From CAYOHR01 sp964512145 (lineage in GTDB: Bacteria; Bacteroidota; Bacteroidia; Flavobacteriales_G; JALEGO01), in assembly GCA_964512145.1 (NCBI GenBank), contig CAZEIM010000015.1, positions 1 through 60,694 of the forward strand: DNA of 60,694 nt, given 5' to 3'. The notes beneath the pieces were generated by a model. That model ran no database searches, was not told where the DNA came from, and worked only from the letters and a program-made list of their open reading frames with translations. Positions 1 through 8,661 of the stretch are shown here, one piece after another. Every line of letters begins with the position of its first letter. Within the stretch, counting starts at the first letter, position 1. A program made the translations under genes and the position numbers.

Positions 1-900
1 GTAAGCATCGTACTGAATGAAACCATCACTGCAGAAGATTGTGGACAAAGCAACGGTGAAATTTGTGTAAACCCCAGCGGAGGTTTAGCTCCTTACCAAT
101 ACAACTGGAGCAATGGAGCCAATACCGCTTGTGTTTCGAATCAATCAGCCGGAAATTACCAAGTAACCGTAACCGATGATAATGGATGCAGTACCAATCA
201 ATCCTTCACCATTACCAACCAAAATGTAAGCATCGTACTGAATGAAACCATCACTGCAGAAGATTGTGGACAAAGCAACGGTGAAATTTGTGTAAACCCC
301 AGCGGAGGTTTAGCTCCTTACCAATACAACTGGAGCAATGGAGCCAATACCGCTTGTGTTTCGAATCAATCAGCCGGAAATTACCAAGTAACCGTAACCG
401 ATGATAATGGATGCAGCACCAACCAATCCTTCACCATTACCAACCAAAACGTAAGCATCGTACTGAATGAAACCATCACTGCAGAAGATTGTGGACAAAG
501 CAACGGTGAAATTTGTGTAAACCCCAGCGGAGGTTTAGCTCCTTACCAATACAACTGGAGCAATGGAGCCAATACCGCTTGTGTTTCGAATCAATCAGCC
601 GGAAATTACCAAGTAACCGTAACCGATGATAATGGATGCAGTACCAATCAATCCTTCACCATTACCAACCAAAATGTAAGCATCGTATTGAACGAAACCA
701 TTACTGCCGAAGATTGCGGACAAAGCAACGGTGAAATTTGTGTAAACCCCAGCGGAGGTTTAGCTCCTTACCAATACAACTGGAGCAATGGAGCCAATAC
801 CGCTTGTGTTTCGAATCAATCGGCCGGAAGCTATCAAGTAACGGTAACCGATGATAATGGATGCAGTTATTCCTCTCTTTTAACCATTCAAAACAATGGA
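1..900 (+). repeat. Four in-frame tandem repeats of 225 bp (75 codons)
   Basis: Copies start at 1, 226, 451 and 676, each beginning GTAAGCATCGTA. By eye copies 1 and 3 are identical. Copy 2 differs from them only by three silent changes near its end (AGC ACC AAC, and a final AAC). Copy 4 carries more changes at both ends and runs into the non-repetitive part. The array continues to the left edge, so the copy number is a minimum and may be collapsed by assembly. Confidence 0.95.
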
Positions 901-2808
901 GGTGGTTTAGCTTCTATAACTATTGAAAAAAATATTGAAAAATGCTCTGAAGCTTGTTCTGGAGAAATTAAAGCTGAAATGATCGGAGGAACACCTCCAT
1001 ATCAGTATATTTGGAATATTGGATTAAGCATACCAGAAGTGAGTAGTTTATGTGCGGGATTTTATGAAGTTACGATTACAGATGCAAATGGATGTATAGG
1101 AATAGAAAGCATTACACTTTCAAATCCTAACCCTGTGAACGGAAATAGTCAAGTAATAGCTGAAACGTGTGAAAATGATTGTAATGGAGAAATTGAGTTA
1201 ATAGGTATAGGAGGAAATGGAGTTTATAACTACAGTATCGATAATGGTTTAACATTTACAAATATCTCACTATTTCAAAACTTATGTCCTAATAATTATA
1301 TCATTATTATTAAAGACACCAACGATTGCTTTTTTAAAGATACTATAGAAGTTGAACCAGGTAATGTTTACTTATCTCCAAATATTACTTCGGCTCAAGA
1401 AATTTGTATATCGAACTCTGAAATAACCTTGCAGTCAACTTTAAGCGGAGGTATATGGAACGGAGCAGGAATTACTAACCAAAATACAGGAACATTTTCA
1501 CCCACTATAGCTGGGATAGGAAATCATGAAATACAATATTTTTTCCCTGGCGTTACTTGTTCTGATACAGCTCATATTACGATAGAAGTGTTGGATAAAT
1601 TCACGATTCAAACTTTAGACACTGTCAGAATATGTGAAGAAGAAAATACATTAACATTAATTGCTACTCCTTCGGGAGGTGAATGGCAAGGAAATGGAAT
1701 AATAAATACGATAACAGGAGTCATAGATGTAAGCATGTTAAATATAGGATGGAATGAAGTATATTACACCATAAATCAAACATGTGGAGATACTGCTAAA
1801 GTGAATATTCAGGTATTATCTTCTGATATTCCGGAAATTGAAATAAAAGATACCCTTTGTATAAACTCAGAGGCTATACTATTGCCTAATCCGGTTTCTT
1901 TAGGAACATGGGTATATGATCAAAAAAGTATTCATGAATTTAATCCAAGTGAATTTGGTACAGGTGAGTTTCTTATTCATTATCAATTCCCAAATCATTG
2001 TACAAATAGTATTAATTACACAATTGTGGTATTGGAAATTCCTGATTTTAGCGTAGAATTAAAAAATTACGAAAATTGCATTCCTATAAATATTGAGACG
2101 ACTGTAAATTCAGACGAAGAGTACAATTACACATGGTTAATAAACAATACTGTAGTTGGGAATGCTACAAATTTAAACTACGAGATAACCCATGAAGGGG
2201 AATATGTTTTACAAATATTAGTCTCAGATAAATACGGATGCAAAAACCATACAATTATTGGAGATACTATTTTTGCATATTCAAGTCCTTCAACTTCTTT
2301 TTCTCACTTTGCCATAGAAAATTCTTTCGAATATACTTTCAGCAATAATACTTCAGGAGAAAATCTTATGCTTAACTACATGAATATTAATGGATCAATA
2401 TATTTGGAAGAAAATTTCACACATGCATTCACCGATACGGGTGATTATGAAATATGTATTTATGCTGAAAACAAATATGGTTGTAAAAATGAATATTGTG
2501 AAACCATAAAAGTATATAATCCGTTTTTTAATGTATATATTCCAAATGCTTTTACTCCAAATGATGATTATATAAACGATGAGTTTTTTCCAAAAATGAG
2601 TGACTTATATATTGAAAATTATAGATTTTGGATATTTAATCGATGGGGGGAAATCGTATTTTATTCAGACAATCCCAAAAATACATGGGATGGGAAAGAA
2701 AAAAACACAGAATCAAAACAAGATGTTTATCAATGGAAATTAGAGTTATTCCATACTCCTACCAAAACATATTATTCTGAAATTGGGAAAGTTACCTTAA
2801 TAAGGTAA
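1..2808 (+). CDS. Large T9SS-secreted surface protein with SprB-type repeats, 5-prime partial
   Basis: The frame is open from base 1, so the true start lies left of the window; a TTG at 688 is only an internal codon. About 935 residues are visible. The first 300 are four 75-residue repeats of the SprB/PKD-like kind with conserved motifs GGLAPYQYNWSNGA and VTVTDDNGC and paired cysteines. Further diverged Cys-containing Ig-like repeats follow. The C-terminus (about 90 residues: IPNAFTPNDD, FWIFNRWGE, TWDGK, YQWKLEL) is the gliding-motility-associated CHU_C domain, the type B sorting signal of the type IX secretion system. Family knowledge says such proteins cross the outer membrane by T9SS and are held on the surface or released; SprB itself is a mobile gliding adhesin. 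That this one is an adhesin is inference. The repeat DNA is visibly richer in G+C than the AT-rich tail. Confidence 0.9.
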   Translation, partial: VSIVLNETITAEDCGQSNGEICVNPSGGLAPYQYNWSNGANTACVSNQSAGNYQVTVTDDNGCSTNQSFTITNQNVSIVLNETITAEDCGQSNGEICVNPSGGLAPYQYNWSNGANTACVSNQSAGNYQVTVTDDNGCSTNQSFTITNQNVSIVLNETITAEDCGQSNGEICVNPSGGLAPYQYNWSNGANTACVSNQSAGNYQVTVTDDNGCSTNQSFTITNQNVSIVLNETITAEDCGQSNGEICVNPSGGLAPYQYNWSNGANTACVSNQSAGSYQVTVTDDNGCSYSSLLTIQNNGGGLASITIEKNIEKCSEACSGEIKAEMIGGTPPYQYIWNIGLSIPEVSSLCAGFYEVTITDANGCIGIESITLSNPNPVNGNSQVIAETCENDCNGEIELIGIGGNGVYNYSIDNGLTFTNISLFQNLCPNNYIIIIKDTNDCFFKDTIEVEPGNVYLSPNITSAQEICISNSEITLQSTLSGGIWNGAGITNQNTGTFSPTIAGIGNHEIQYFFPGVTCSDTAHITIEVLDKFTIQTLDTVRICEEENTLTLIATPSGGEWQGNGIINTITGVIDVSMLNIGWNEVYYTINQTCGDTAKVNIQVLSSDIPEIEIKDTLCINSEAILLPNPVSLGTWVYDQKSIHEFNPSEFGTGEFLIHYQFPNHCTNSINYTIVVLEIPDFSVELKNYENCIPINIETTVNSDEEYNYTWLINNTVVGNATNLNYEITHEGEYVLQILVSDKYGCKNHTIIGDTIFAYSSPSTSFSHFAIENSFEYTFSNNTSGENLMLNYMNINGSIYLEENFTHAFTDTGDYEICIYAENKYGCKNEYCETIKVYNPFFNVYIPNAFTPNDDYINDEFFPKMSDLYIENYRFWIFNRWGEIVFYSDNPKNTWDGKEKNTESKQDVYQWKLELFHTPTKTYYSEIGKVTLIR

Positions 2809-2856
2809 TATTTTATCTAGGATGTTAATTATATTTTATTAAAAATTGAAAACAGC

Positions 2857-2864
2857 TATTTTTG
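2857..2864 (+). promoter_or_regulatory. Candidate -7 box TATTTTTG for the ferredoxin gene
   Basis: Exact match to the Bacteroidota -7 consensus TAnnTTTG, 16 bases before the GTG at 2881. No convincing -33 TTTG lies at the usual distance. Confidence 0.45.
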
Positions 2865-2880
2865 ATTAAAATAAAAAAGA

Positions 2881-3195
2881 GTGATACAAATAACCATTAT
2901 TGATAGAGAAGGAAACTCAAATATATATGAAGCTCCAACAGATATGAATATGAATGTTATGGAACTTTGTAAATCATATGATTTACCAGTAGAAGGAACT
3001 TGTGGAGGAATGGCGATGTGTGCATCATGCCACTGTTATATTGAAAGCAACCATCAAATTCTTGAAAAATCAGAAGATGAGGAAAATATGTTAGATCAGG
3101 CCTTTTTTGTTAAATCAAATAGTAGATTAGGTTGTCAAATCCACCTAGAAGATAATTTAGACGGTTTAATTATTCGATTAGCCCCAACGCACTAG
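2881..3195 (+). CDS. [2Fe-2S] ferredoxin, adrenodoxin-like
   Basis: A 104-residue small electron carrier with a GTG start. Cluster ligands are C41, C47, C50 (pattern C-x5-C-x2-C, in GTCGGMAMCASC) and C85 (RLGCQ). This spacing fits the plant/vertebrate-type fold, and the sequence around it resembles adrenodoxin/Isc-type ferredoxins. Such proteins pass electrons in iron-sulfur assembly or to oxygenases; no partner is encoded next to it, so its redox partner is unknown. The last 26 bases overlap the 3-prime end of the convergent histidine kinase gene, leaving no room for a terminator. The GTG is preferred because the protein begins directly with the first beta strand (IQITIIDREG) and no in-frame ATG lies just upstream. 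Confidence 0.9.
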   Translation: MIQITIIDREGNSNIYEAPTDMNMNVMELCKSYDLPVEGTCGGMAMCASCHCYIESNHQILEKSEDEENMLDQAFFVKSNSRLGCQIHLEDNLDGLIIRLAPTH

Positions 3196-5554
3196 AATGT
3201 TCAATTTTTAGCTCGTTAAAAGCAATAATAAAAATTTCTTCAATATTAGAAATTTGTTGTTGAATTTTAGAAGTATCTTCCTTTGAGCTTGCCATTTTCT
3301 CAAGTTCTTGTATAAGTGGATTTACAAAGCTCTCTATTCCAATAAAATTCGTGTTTGATTTCATTTTATGAGCTAATTGATAAATTGTAGAATAATCTTT
3401 ATTTTGTAGTGAGCTGTGTAAATTTTGAATATTTTTTTGAGTTTCTGTGTAAAACAAATGAATTATTTCTTCTTTAAAATCCTCTCTTCCTGTAGATAAG
3501 TTATTTATGTAATCCAAATTTGTAATTTTCAGCGCGTTATTTAAGTTGTTAACAGCATATTTTTTTAGGATTGAATACAATTTTTTCTCATCAATAGGCT
3601 TAGAAACATAGTCGTTTATTCCAACAGAAAATGATTTTTCCAGCTGATCCTCTAAAACATGTGCAGAAATAGCAACGATAGGTGTATCAAATTTTAATTT
3701 TTTTCGGATAAATTTAGCCACATCAAATCCGTTTATATCAGGCATTTGTATATCAAGCAACACTAAATCATACATTTGTTTTTTGAGTAGGTCTATGGCG
3801 TTTTTCCCGCTTTCTGCGACATCAAAAGACAAACCCCAGTCCTGCAAAAATAAACTCAACAATTTAATATTTAACACATTATCTTCAACTAGAAGAATTT
3901 TATTCGAATAGTTAAGCTTTGAATATTGCTTTTTTTCGTAAACAGTTGAACTTTTTACATTCATTATTGACTCTCCTATTTCATAGGGTATTAAAAGGCT
4001 AAACACACTCCCCTCGCCTTCTGTGCTTTGTACTTGAATAGTGCCTTGTTGAATTTCAACCAATTTTTTTGTGATGGATAATCCTAAACCTGTGCCACCA
4101 GTAGATTTAGTAATATCTGTATGAAATTGTTCAAATCGATTAAATATTTTTGAAATTTTATTTTTGGGTATACCTATTCCGGTATCTTCGATTCTAAATT
4201 GGAGAAAAATATTTTTATCAATTTCCATTGCTTCATATACAGATAATTTAATATACCCGGTATCCGTAAATTTAATAGCATTTGATAAAACATTAATTAA
4301 TATTTGCTGTAATCTATCTTTATCTCCAATGTAATATTGTGAGTTGTCGGTAAAATTTTCAATCATTAATTTTATACCTTTATCTCTTGCTTTATCATTA
4401 AACATGTAATACATCGAGTTTAAAATATCTGAGATTTCGAATGGTTTTTTAACAATTTTTATTTTCCCCTCTTCAATAGCGGAAAAATCTAATATATCAT
4501 TCACTATCGACAGTAAATTTTCGGTAGCATGATGTAATGAGTTTAAATAATCTGTTTGCTGATAATTTAAATCCGTTTTGCTTAATCGCTGAATAAAGCC
4601 AACTATAGCATTTAAAGGAGTTCTAATTTCGTGACTCATGTTGGCCAAAAAACGATCTTTTATTAGTGATAATCGCTCTGCTTTTTTCCTGGATTGTATT
4701 AATTTTTTTTCAATATCTTTTAAATGTGAAATATCTTCAATGGATGAAAGAAAATAAATTTCATTATCCATGATTATTTTTTGAACGCTTACTAAGCATG
4801 GAATTAACTCATGTTTACTGTTTTTAAAAGACAATTCCAATCTTTCTACTTTATCGCCTACAAATGACTGATTAAGCAATTCGTAATCGTTTAAAGTAGC
4901 TATTCCCAAATCTAAAGGAGACTTCCCTATTAAATCTTCTTTTTTAATTCCAAAAAGTTGAGTATATGCGTCATTAACATTTACAACGTACCCTTCTCCG
5001 GTTGTGTTTATAGTCATTGCAACCGGGCTCGAATTAAAAAACATTTCAAACCGCTCTTTAGCTTGTAAAATATCTTTTTGCTGTTTAATAAAATATAATT
5101 GAGCGGTAACTTCTTTGGAGATAATTTTTAATGCTTGAATTTGATTTTCTGAAAGTTTTTTACATACCGTATCTACAACACATAAAGCTCCAATGATATC
5201 ACCTTGCGAATTTATTATTGGCTCTCCGGCATAAAAGTTATACTGGGGTTTTTCCTTTGTAAAGGTGTGATTAATACTTATTTGATCGTTTTTTAAATCG
5301 CATATTTCTAAAAAACTTTTGTATTCAACTACTAAATTACAAATAGCTTCTTTTCTATTTTTTTTAATCCACTGTTTATTTGACTTTTTTCCAATAAACA
5401 TACCATCTTCATTCAATAAACTTATGTAAGCGGTTTCGCAATTTGTTACCGTAGTAGCCAAATCGATTAAATCATCAAATGATTTGTGATGCAAACACTC
5501 TGTAAGTTCTAAACTTTTTAAAAAAGCAATACTTGCCCGGTCAATTTTTGGCAT
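3170..5554 (-). CDS. Hybrid sensor histidine kinase (GAF-PAS-HisKA-HATPase-REC-Hpt)
   Basis: A 794-residue, probably cytoplasmic sensor with no membrane segment seen. Order: GAF-like domain (about 15-155, with EPIINSQGDIIGALCVVD), PAS (about 165-285), HisKA with phospho-acceptor H308 in MSHEIRTPLNAIVGF, HATPase with N box NVLSNAIKFTD and G boxes DTGIGIP and GTGLGLSI, a receiver with D601 in LVLLDIQMPD, and a C-terminal Hpt with H729 in LAHKMKSNTNF. It therefore carries a whole internal phosphorelay (H308 to D601 to H729) but no DNA-binding output, so it should signal to a response regulator elsewhere. The orphan LytTR regulator at 20781 is one possible target, with no direct support. It converges on and overlaps the ferredoxin gene by 26 bases. 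Confidence 0.95.
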   Translation of the reverse strand: MPKIDRASIAFLKSLELTECLHHKSFDDLIDLATTVTNCETAYISLLNEDGMFIGKKSNKQWIKKNRKEAICNLVVEYKSFLEICDLKNDQISINHTFTKEKPQYNFYAGEPIINSQGDIIGALCVVDTVCKKLSENQIQALKIISKEVTAQLYFIKQQKDILQAKERFEMFFNSSPVAMTINTTGEGYVVNVNDAYTQLFGIKKEDLIGKSPLDLGIATLNDYELLNQSFVGDKVERLELSFKNSKHELIPCLVSVQKIIMDNEIYFLSSIEDISHLKDIEKKLIQSRKKAERLSLIKDRFLANMSHEIRTPLNAIVGFIQRLSKTDLNYQQTDYLNSLHHATENLLSIVNDILDFSAIEEGKIKIVKKPFEISDILNSMYYMFNDKARDKGIKLMIENFTDNSQYYIGDKDRLQQILINVLSNAIKFTDTGYIKLSVYEAMEIDKNIFLQFRIEDTGIGIPKNKISKIFNRFEQFHTDITKSTGGTGLGLSITKKLVEIQQGTIQVQSTEGEGSVFSLLIPYEIGESIMNVKSSTVYEKKQYSKLNYSNKILLVEDNVLNIKLLSLFLQDWGLSFDVAESGKNAIDLLKKQMYDLVLLDIQMPDINGFDVAKFIRKKLKFDTPIVAISAHVLEDQLEKSFSVGINDYVSKPIDEKKLYSILKKYAVNNLNNALKITNLDYINNLSTGREDFKEEIIHLFYTETQKNIQNLHSSLQNKDYSTIYQLAHKMKSNTNFIGIESFVNPLIQELEKMASSKEDTSKIQQQISNIEEIFIIAFNELKIEHSSALGLIE

Positions 5555-5565
5555 ATTTTTTTTTA

Positions 5566-5573
5566 CAAAAATA
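5566..5573 (-). promoter_or_regulatory. Candidate -7 box TATTTTTG for the hybrid kinase gene
   Basis: On the minus strand the box matches TAnnTTTG exactly and ends 11 bases before the ATG at 5554, giving a predicted leader under 10 bases. Confidence 0.45.
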
Positions 5574-5629
5574 CAATTTTAACATAAAATTCACATTTTA
5601 ATGCAATAAAAAATGATTATGTTAAAAAA

Positions 5630-5665
5630 NNNNNNNNNNNNNNNNNNNNNNNNNNNNNNNNNNNN
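5630..5665. other. Assembly gap (36 N)
   Basis: A run of 36 N in the divergent intergenic region between the hybrid kinase and the transaldolase gene. Part of the promoter region of both genes is unread here. The flanks are AT-rich. Confidence 1.
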
Positions 5666-5753
5666 AAATATGATAACTTCATAAATGAATTAATAAGCAA
5701 ATCGTGTAAAAAATGTTTGAACTAATTCTAATACAAAATATGGGATAATTTTA

Positions 5754-5761
5754 TACTTTTG
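5754..5761 (+). promoter_or_regulatory. Candidate -7 box TACTTTTG for the transaldolase gene
   Basis: Exact TAnnTTTG match ending 10 bases before the ATG at 5772, so the leader would be only about 6-7 bases and has no Shine-Dalgarno sequence. Confidence 0.5.
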
Positions 5762-5771
5762 CATAAAAAAA

Positions 5772-6431
5772 ATGAAGTTTTTTATTGACACTGCCAGTAT
5801 TGAGCAAATAAAAGAAGCTAATGATTTAGGCATATTAGATGGAGTTACCACCAATCCATCACTTATGGCAAAAGAAGGAATATCAGGAACTGACAATATT
5901 ATGAAGCATTATGTTGAAATTTGCAACATAGTAGATGGAGATGTAAGTGCTGAAGTAATTTCAACAGATTATCAGGGAATTATTAGAGAAGGTGAAATGT
6001 TAGCAAGCTTGCACCCAAATATTGTTGTTAAAGTACCTATGATTAAAGATGGAATAAAAGCCATTAAACATTTTTCTAAGCATGGTATAAAAACAAACTG
6101 TACCTTGGTTTTTTCATCAGGACAAGCTTTATTGGCAGCTAAAGCCGGAGCAACATATGTTTCTCCTTTCATCGGTCGATTAGATGATATTTCTAGTGAT
6201 GGATTAGATTTAATTCAAGATATTAGAATTATATATTTAAACTACGGTTATGAAACTCAAATATTGGCTGCATCAATAAGAAATCCTTTGCACATTGTTA
6301 AATGCGCACAGCTTGGAGCAGACGTAGCAACATGTCCCTTAGAAGCTATCACGGCACTTTTAAAACATCCATTAACAGATATAGGTTTACAAAAATTTTT
6401 ATCTGATTACGCAAAAAGCAATCCAGCGTAA
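5772..6431 (+). CDS. Small-type transaldolase (FSA/TalC family)
   Basis: A 219-residue TIM-barrel aldolase, the usual length of the short transaldolase/fructose-6-phosphate aldolase family, starting with the family hallmark MKFFIDTA and TTNPSLMAKEG. The Schiff-base lysine is K87 in NIVVKVPM. Two positions separate the subfamilies: E. coli FSA has Gln59 and Tyr131, transaldolases have Glu and Phe. Here they are E61 (SAEVIS) and F133 (SPFIGR), so I favour true transaldolase (sedoheptulose-7-phosphate plus glyceraldehyde-3-phosphate exchange in the pentose phosphate pathway) over FSA. It is the first gene of a plus-strand cluster running to 9263, with a 33-base gap before the next gene. Confidence 0.93.
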   Translation: MKFFIDTASIEQIKEANDLGILDGVTTNPSLMAKEGISGTDNIMKHYVEICNIVDGDVSAEVISTDYQGIIREGEMLASLHPNIVVKVPMIKDGIKAIKHFSKHGIKTNCTLVFSSGQALLAAKAGATYVSPFIGRLDDISSDGLDLIQDIRIIYLNYGYETQILAASIRNPLHIVKCAQLGADVATCPLEAITALLKHPLTDIGLQKFLSDYAKSNPA

Positions 6432-6464
6432 GCAATAAGATAAAAAAATATTAAGCAATATATC

Positions 6465-7076
6465 GTGCTCTTAAAAATACATCCACAAAACCCAGAATCT
6501 AGAAAAATACAATCCGTTATTGAGTGTTTAAAAGATGGCGGAACGGTTATTTATCCAACCGATAGTGTGTATGGTTTGGGATGCGATTTACTGAACAACC
6601 GATCGATAGAAAAAGTAGCAAAAATCAAAGGTGTTCGTTTAGAAAAAGTTGATTTTTCTATTATTTGTAAAGACTTGAGTAATATATCCGACTATTGCAA
6701 ACCATTATCGAATGAAGTATTTCGCTTATTAAAAAAGGTATTGCCGGGTCCATACACATTTATTTTAAATGCTAATCATAATGTACCTAAATTGTTTAAT
6801 AAAAACAAAAAAACGATTGGCATAAGAGTTCCAAATCACGAAATACCTTTACAAATTGTAAGTAAACTAGGAAACCCAATAATAACTACATCTATACACG
6901 ATGATGATGAAATAATTGAATATACTACTGACCCTAGTTTAATATATGAAAAATATAAAAACATGGTAGATATTGTAATTGACGGAGGGTATGGAAACAT
7001 TGAACCTACAACCATTATTGATTGCACAGATGTACCCGAAATTATTAGACAAGGAATAGGAATAATAGATATATGA
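6465..7076 (+). CDS. Sua5/YciO/YrdC family protein, YciO-like
   Basis: A 203-residue protein with a GTG start. It has the family nucleotide-binding core YPTDSVYGLGCD, the K-x2-R pair of KGVRLEK, TFILNAN and a closing PTTIIDCTD. The TsaC/Sua5 enzymes that make threonylcarbamoyl-AMP for tRNA t6A carry an SxN motif (PSAN). Here the matching place reads TTSIHDDDEIIEYTTDP, much closer to E. coli YciO (LSTSLMLPGSEF), as is the C-terminus. I therefore assign the YciO subfamily. Whether it can still make threonylcarbamoyl-AMP is open, and many pipelines would label it TsaC/Sua5. Its last four bases (ATGA) overlap the start of the amidotransferase gene, suggesting translational coupling. Confidence 0.88.
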   Translation: MLLKIHPQNPESRKIQSVIECLKDGGTVIYPTDSVYGLGCDLLNNRSIEKVAKIKGVRLEKVDFSIICKDLSNISDYCKPLSNEVFRLLKKVLPGPYTFILNANHNVPKLFNKNKKTIGIRVPNHEIPLQIVSKLGNPIITTSIHDDDEIIEYTTDPSLIYEKYKNMVDIVIDGGYGNIEPTTIIDCTDVPEIIRQGIGIIDI

Positions 7077-7651
7077 TACAAATAGTTGATTGCGGAAGCA
7101 ATAAAGTTAAAAACATAAAAGAATGTGTTTCAATGTATACCGAAGAATATTCGGTAACCGAATTTAATACCATTAAAAATACTGCATCTTTAGAACATGC
7201 TTCAGGAATTATTATAAGTGGTGCTCCCATTTTATTAACAGAAACCACAGAAAATCTTAAAGAATCATACTTAAAAAATATAGAATACATCATTGGATTA
7301 AATAAACCAATTTTAGGCATTTGTTTTGGGCATCAATTAATGGGAATGTTTTTCGGTGCAAATATTCAACTTTGTAAAGAAGATAGAAAATTTCAAAGGA
7401 TACAATGTAAAATAAAAAATGAATTATTTGAAGAATTACCATTTCCATCTGTTTCATTTAAAGAAGATCATATCGAATGTATTGATTTGCCAAAAGACTT
7501 TCTATGTCTGGCCTCCTCAAATATTTGTCAAGTTGAGGCTATGAAACACAAAGAAATGCCTTGGTACGGAGTTCAGTTTCACCCAGAAGTATCAGGAAAA
7601 CAAGGTCTTCAATTGTTCAAAAATTTCATTAATATTGCGTATAATTCATAG
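7073..7651 (+). CDS. Stand-alone class I glutamine amidotransferase (GuaA-N-like)
   Basis: A 192-residue triad glutaminase: C84 in ILGICFGHQLMG, H170 and E172 in VQFHPEVSG. The oxyanion region (IISGAPI) and general plan resemble the amidotransferase half of GMP synthase, but there is no synthetase domain and no ammonia-accepting enzyme encoded beside it. It should hydrolyse glutamine and pass ammonia to a partner, so far unknown. It overlaps the YciO-like gene by 4 bases and is followed after 8 bases by fabH. Alternative: a gamma-glutamyl hydrolase-like enzyme of the same fold. The family call is secure, the substrate is not. Confidence 0.85.
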   Translation: MIQIVDCGSNKVKNIKECVSMYTEEYSVTEFNTIKNTASLEHASGIIISGAPILLTETTENLKESYLKNIEYIIGLNKPILGICFGHQLMGMFFGANIQLCKEDRKFQRIQCKIKNELFEELPFPSVSFKEDHIECIDLPKDFLCLASSNICQVEAMKHKEMPWYGVQFHPEVSGKQGLQLFKNFINIAYNS

Positions 7652-7659
7652 TAAAAACC

Positions 7660-8661
7660 ATGTATACATCAAAAATAATAGGCACAGGAAAATATTTGCC
7701 CAATAAAATAGTAAGCAACGATGATTTGTCGAAATTAATGGACACGTCTGATGAGTGGATTATTGAAAGAACAGGAATAAGAGAAAGACGATATTTTAAT
7801 TTTCAAGAAGAATCGACTTCTAAAATGGGCACCAAGGCAGCGTTAAATGCTATAAAAAATGCCGGAATTGATAAATCTGAAATTGACTTCATTATTTTCG
7901 CTACATTAAGCCCTGATTATTATTTCCCGGGATGTGGAGTTTTAACACAAAATCAGTTGGGGCTTTCTACTATTGGAGCTTTGGATGTTCGAAATCAATG
8001 TTCGGGGTTTATTTATGCATTAAGTGTAGCCGATCAGTTTATAAAAACCGGAATGTATAAAACTATTCTAGTAGTATGTTCAGAAGTTCAAAGCAATGGT
8101 TTAAATTTTTCAAATGAAGGTAGAGATGTTGCTGTAATATTCGGAGACGGAGCAGGCGCAGTAATACTTCAAAGATCAGATGACTCTAATACAGGTATTT
8201 TATCAACGCACTTGCATAGTCAAGGTGAATTTGCAGAGGAATTAATGCTCGAAGAACCAGGAACAACTGGAGAACGAAGAATTCAAAAAGAGAAAATAAA
8301 TCAAGAAATAGGGATTTATCCAAAAATGAATGGAAGAAATGTGTTTAAACACGCAGTAAGTAGAATGGCAGAATGTGTAGAAGAATCTTTGCATAAGAAC
8401 AATATTTCCTCCTCAGAAATATCATTACTCATTGCACATCAAGCAAATTTAAGAATTGCAGAGGCTGTTCGAACCCATTTTAAATTAGATGAATCTAAGG
8501 TATTTAATAATATTCAAAAATACGGAAACACCACTGCTGCTTCTATTCCTATAGCCTTATGTGAAGCGATAGAAGAAGGAAAAATAAAAAAAGGAGATAT
8601 TGTTAGTTTAGTTGCATTCGGTAGTGGGTTTGCATGGGGATCCGCATTAATACGTTGGTAA
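7660..8661 (+). CDS. fabH: 3-oxoacyl-ACP synthase III (FabH)
   Basis: A 333-residue ketosynthase III that condenses acetyl- or branched-chain acyl-CoA with malonyl-ACP to start fatty acid synthesis. The Cys-His-Asn triad is complete: C114 in RNQCSGFIYAL, H260 in LIAHQANLRI and N290 in YGNTTAAS. The N-terminal motif DEWIIERTGIRERR is typical. No neighbouring gene makes fatty acids (no acpP or plsX), although the 2-oxoacid dehydrogenase E1 at 14219 could supply branched acyl-CoA primers, a link that is inference. The 3-prime end overlaps the pseudouridine synthase gene by 28 bases if the ATG at 8634 is used. Confidence 0.96.
   Translation: MYTSKIIGTGKYLPNKIVSNDDLSKLMDTSDEWIIERTGIRERRYFNFQEESTSKMGTKAALNAIKNAGIDKSEIDFIIFATLSPDYYFPGCGVLTQNQLGLSTIGALDVRNQCSGFIYALSVADQFIKTGMYKTILVVCSEVQSNGLNFSNEGRDVAVIFGDGAGAVILQRSDDSNTGILSTHLHSQGEFAEELMLEEPGTTGERRIQKEKINQEIGIYPKMNGRNVFKHAVSRMAECVEESLHKNNISSSEISLLIAHQANLRIAEAVRTHFKLDESKVFNNIQKYGNTTAASIPIALCEAIEEGKIKKGDIVSLVAFGSGFAWGSALIRW

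Noticed and set aside
1..900. Regular 225-bp repeats that could suggest a CRISPR or satellite array
   Set aside because: The repeats are in frame, encode 75-residue domains and have no unique spacers, so they are coding repeats.
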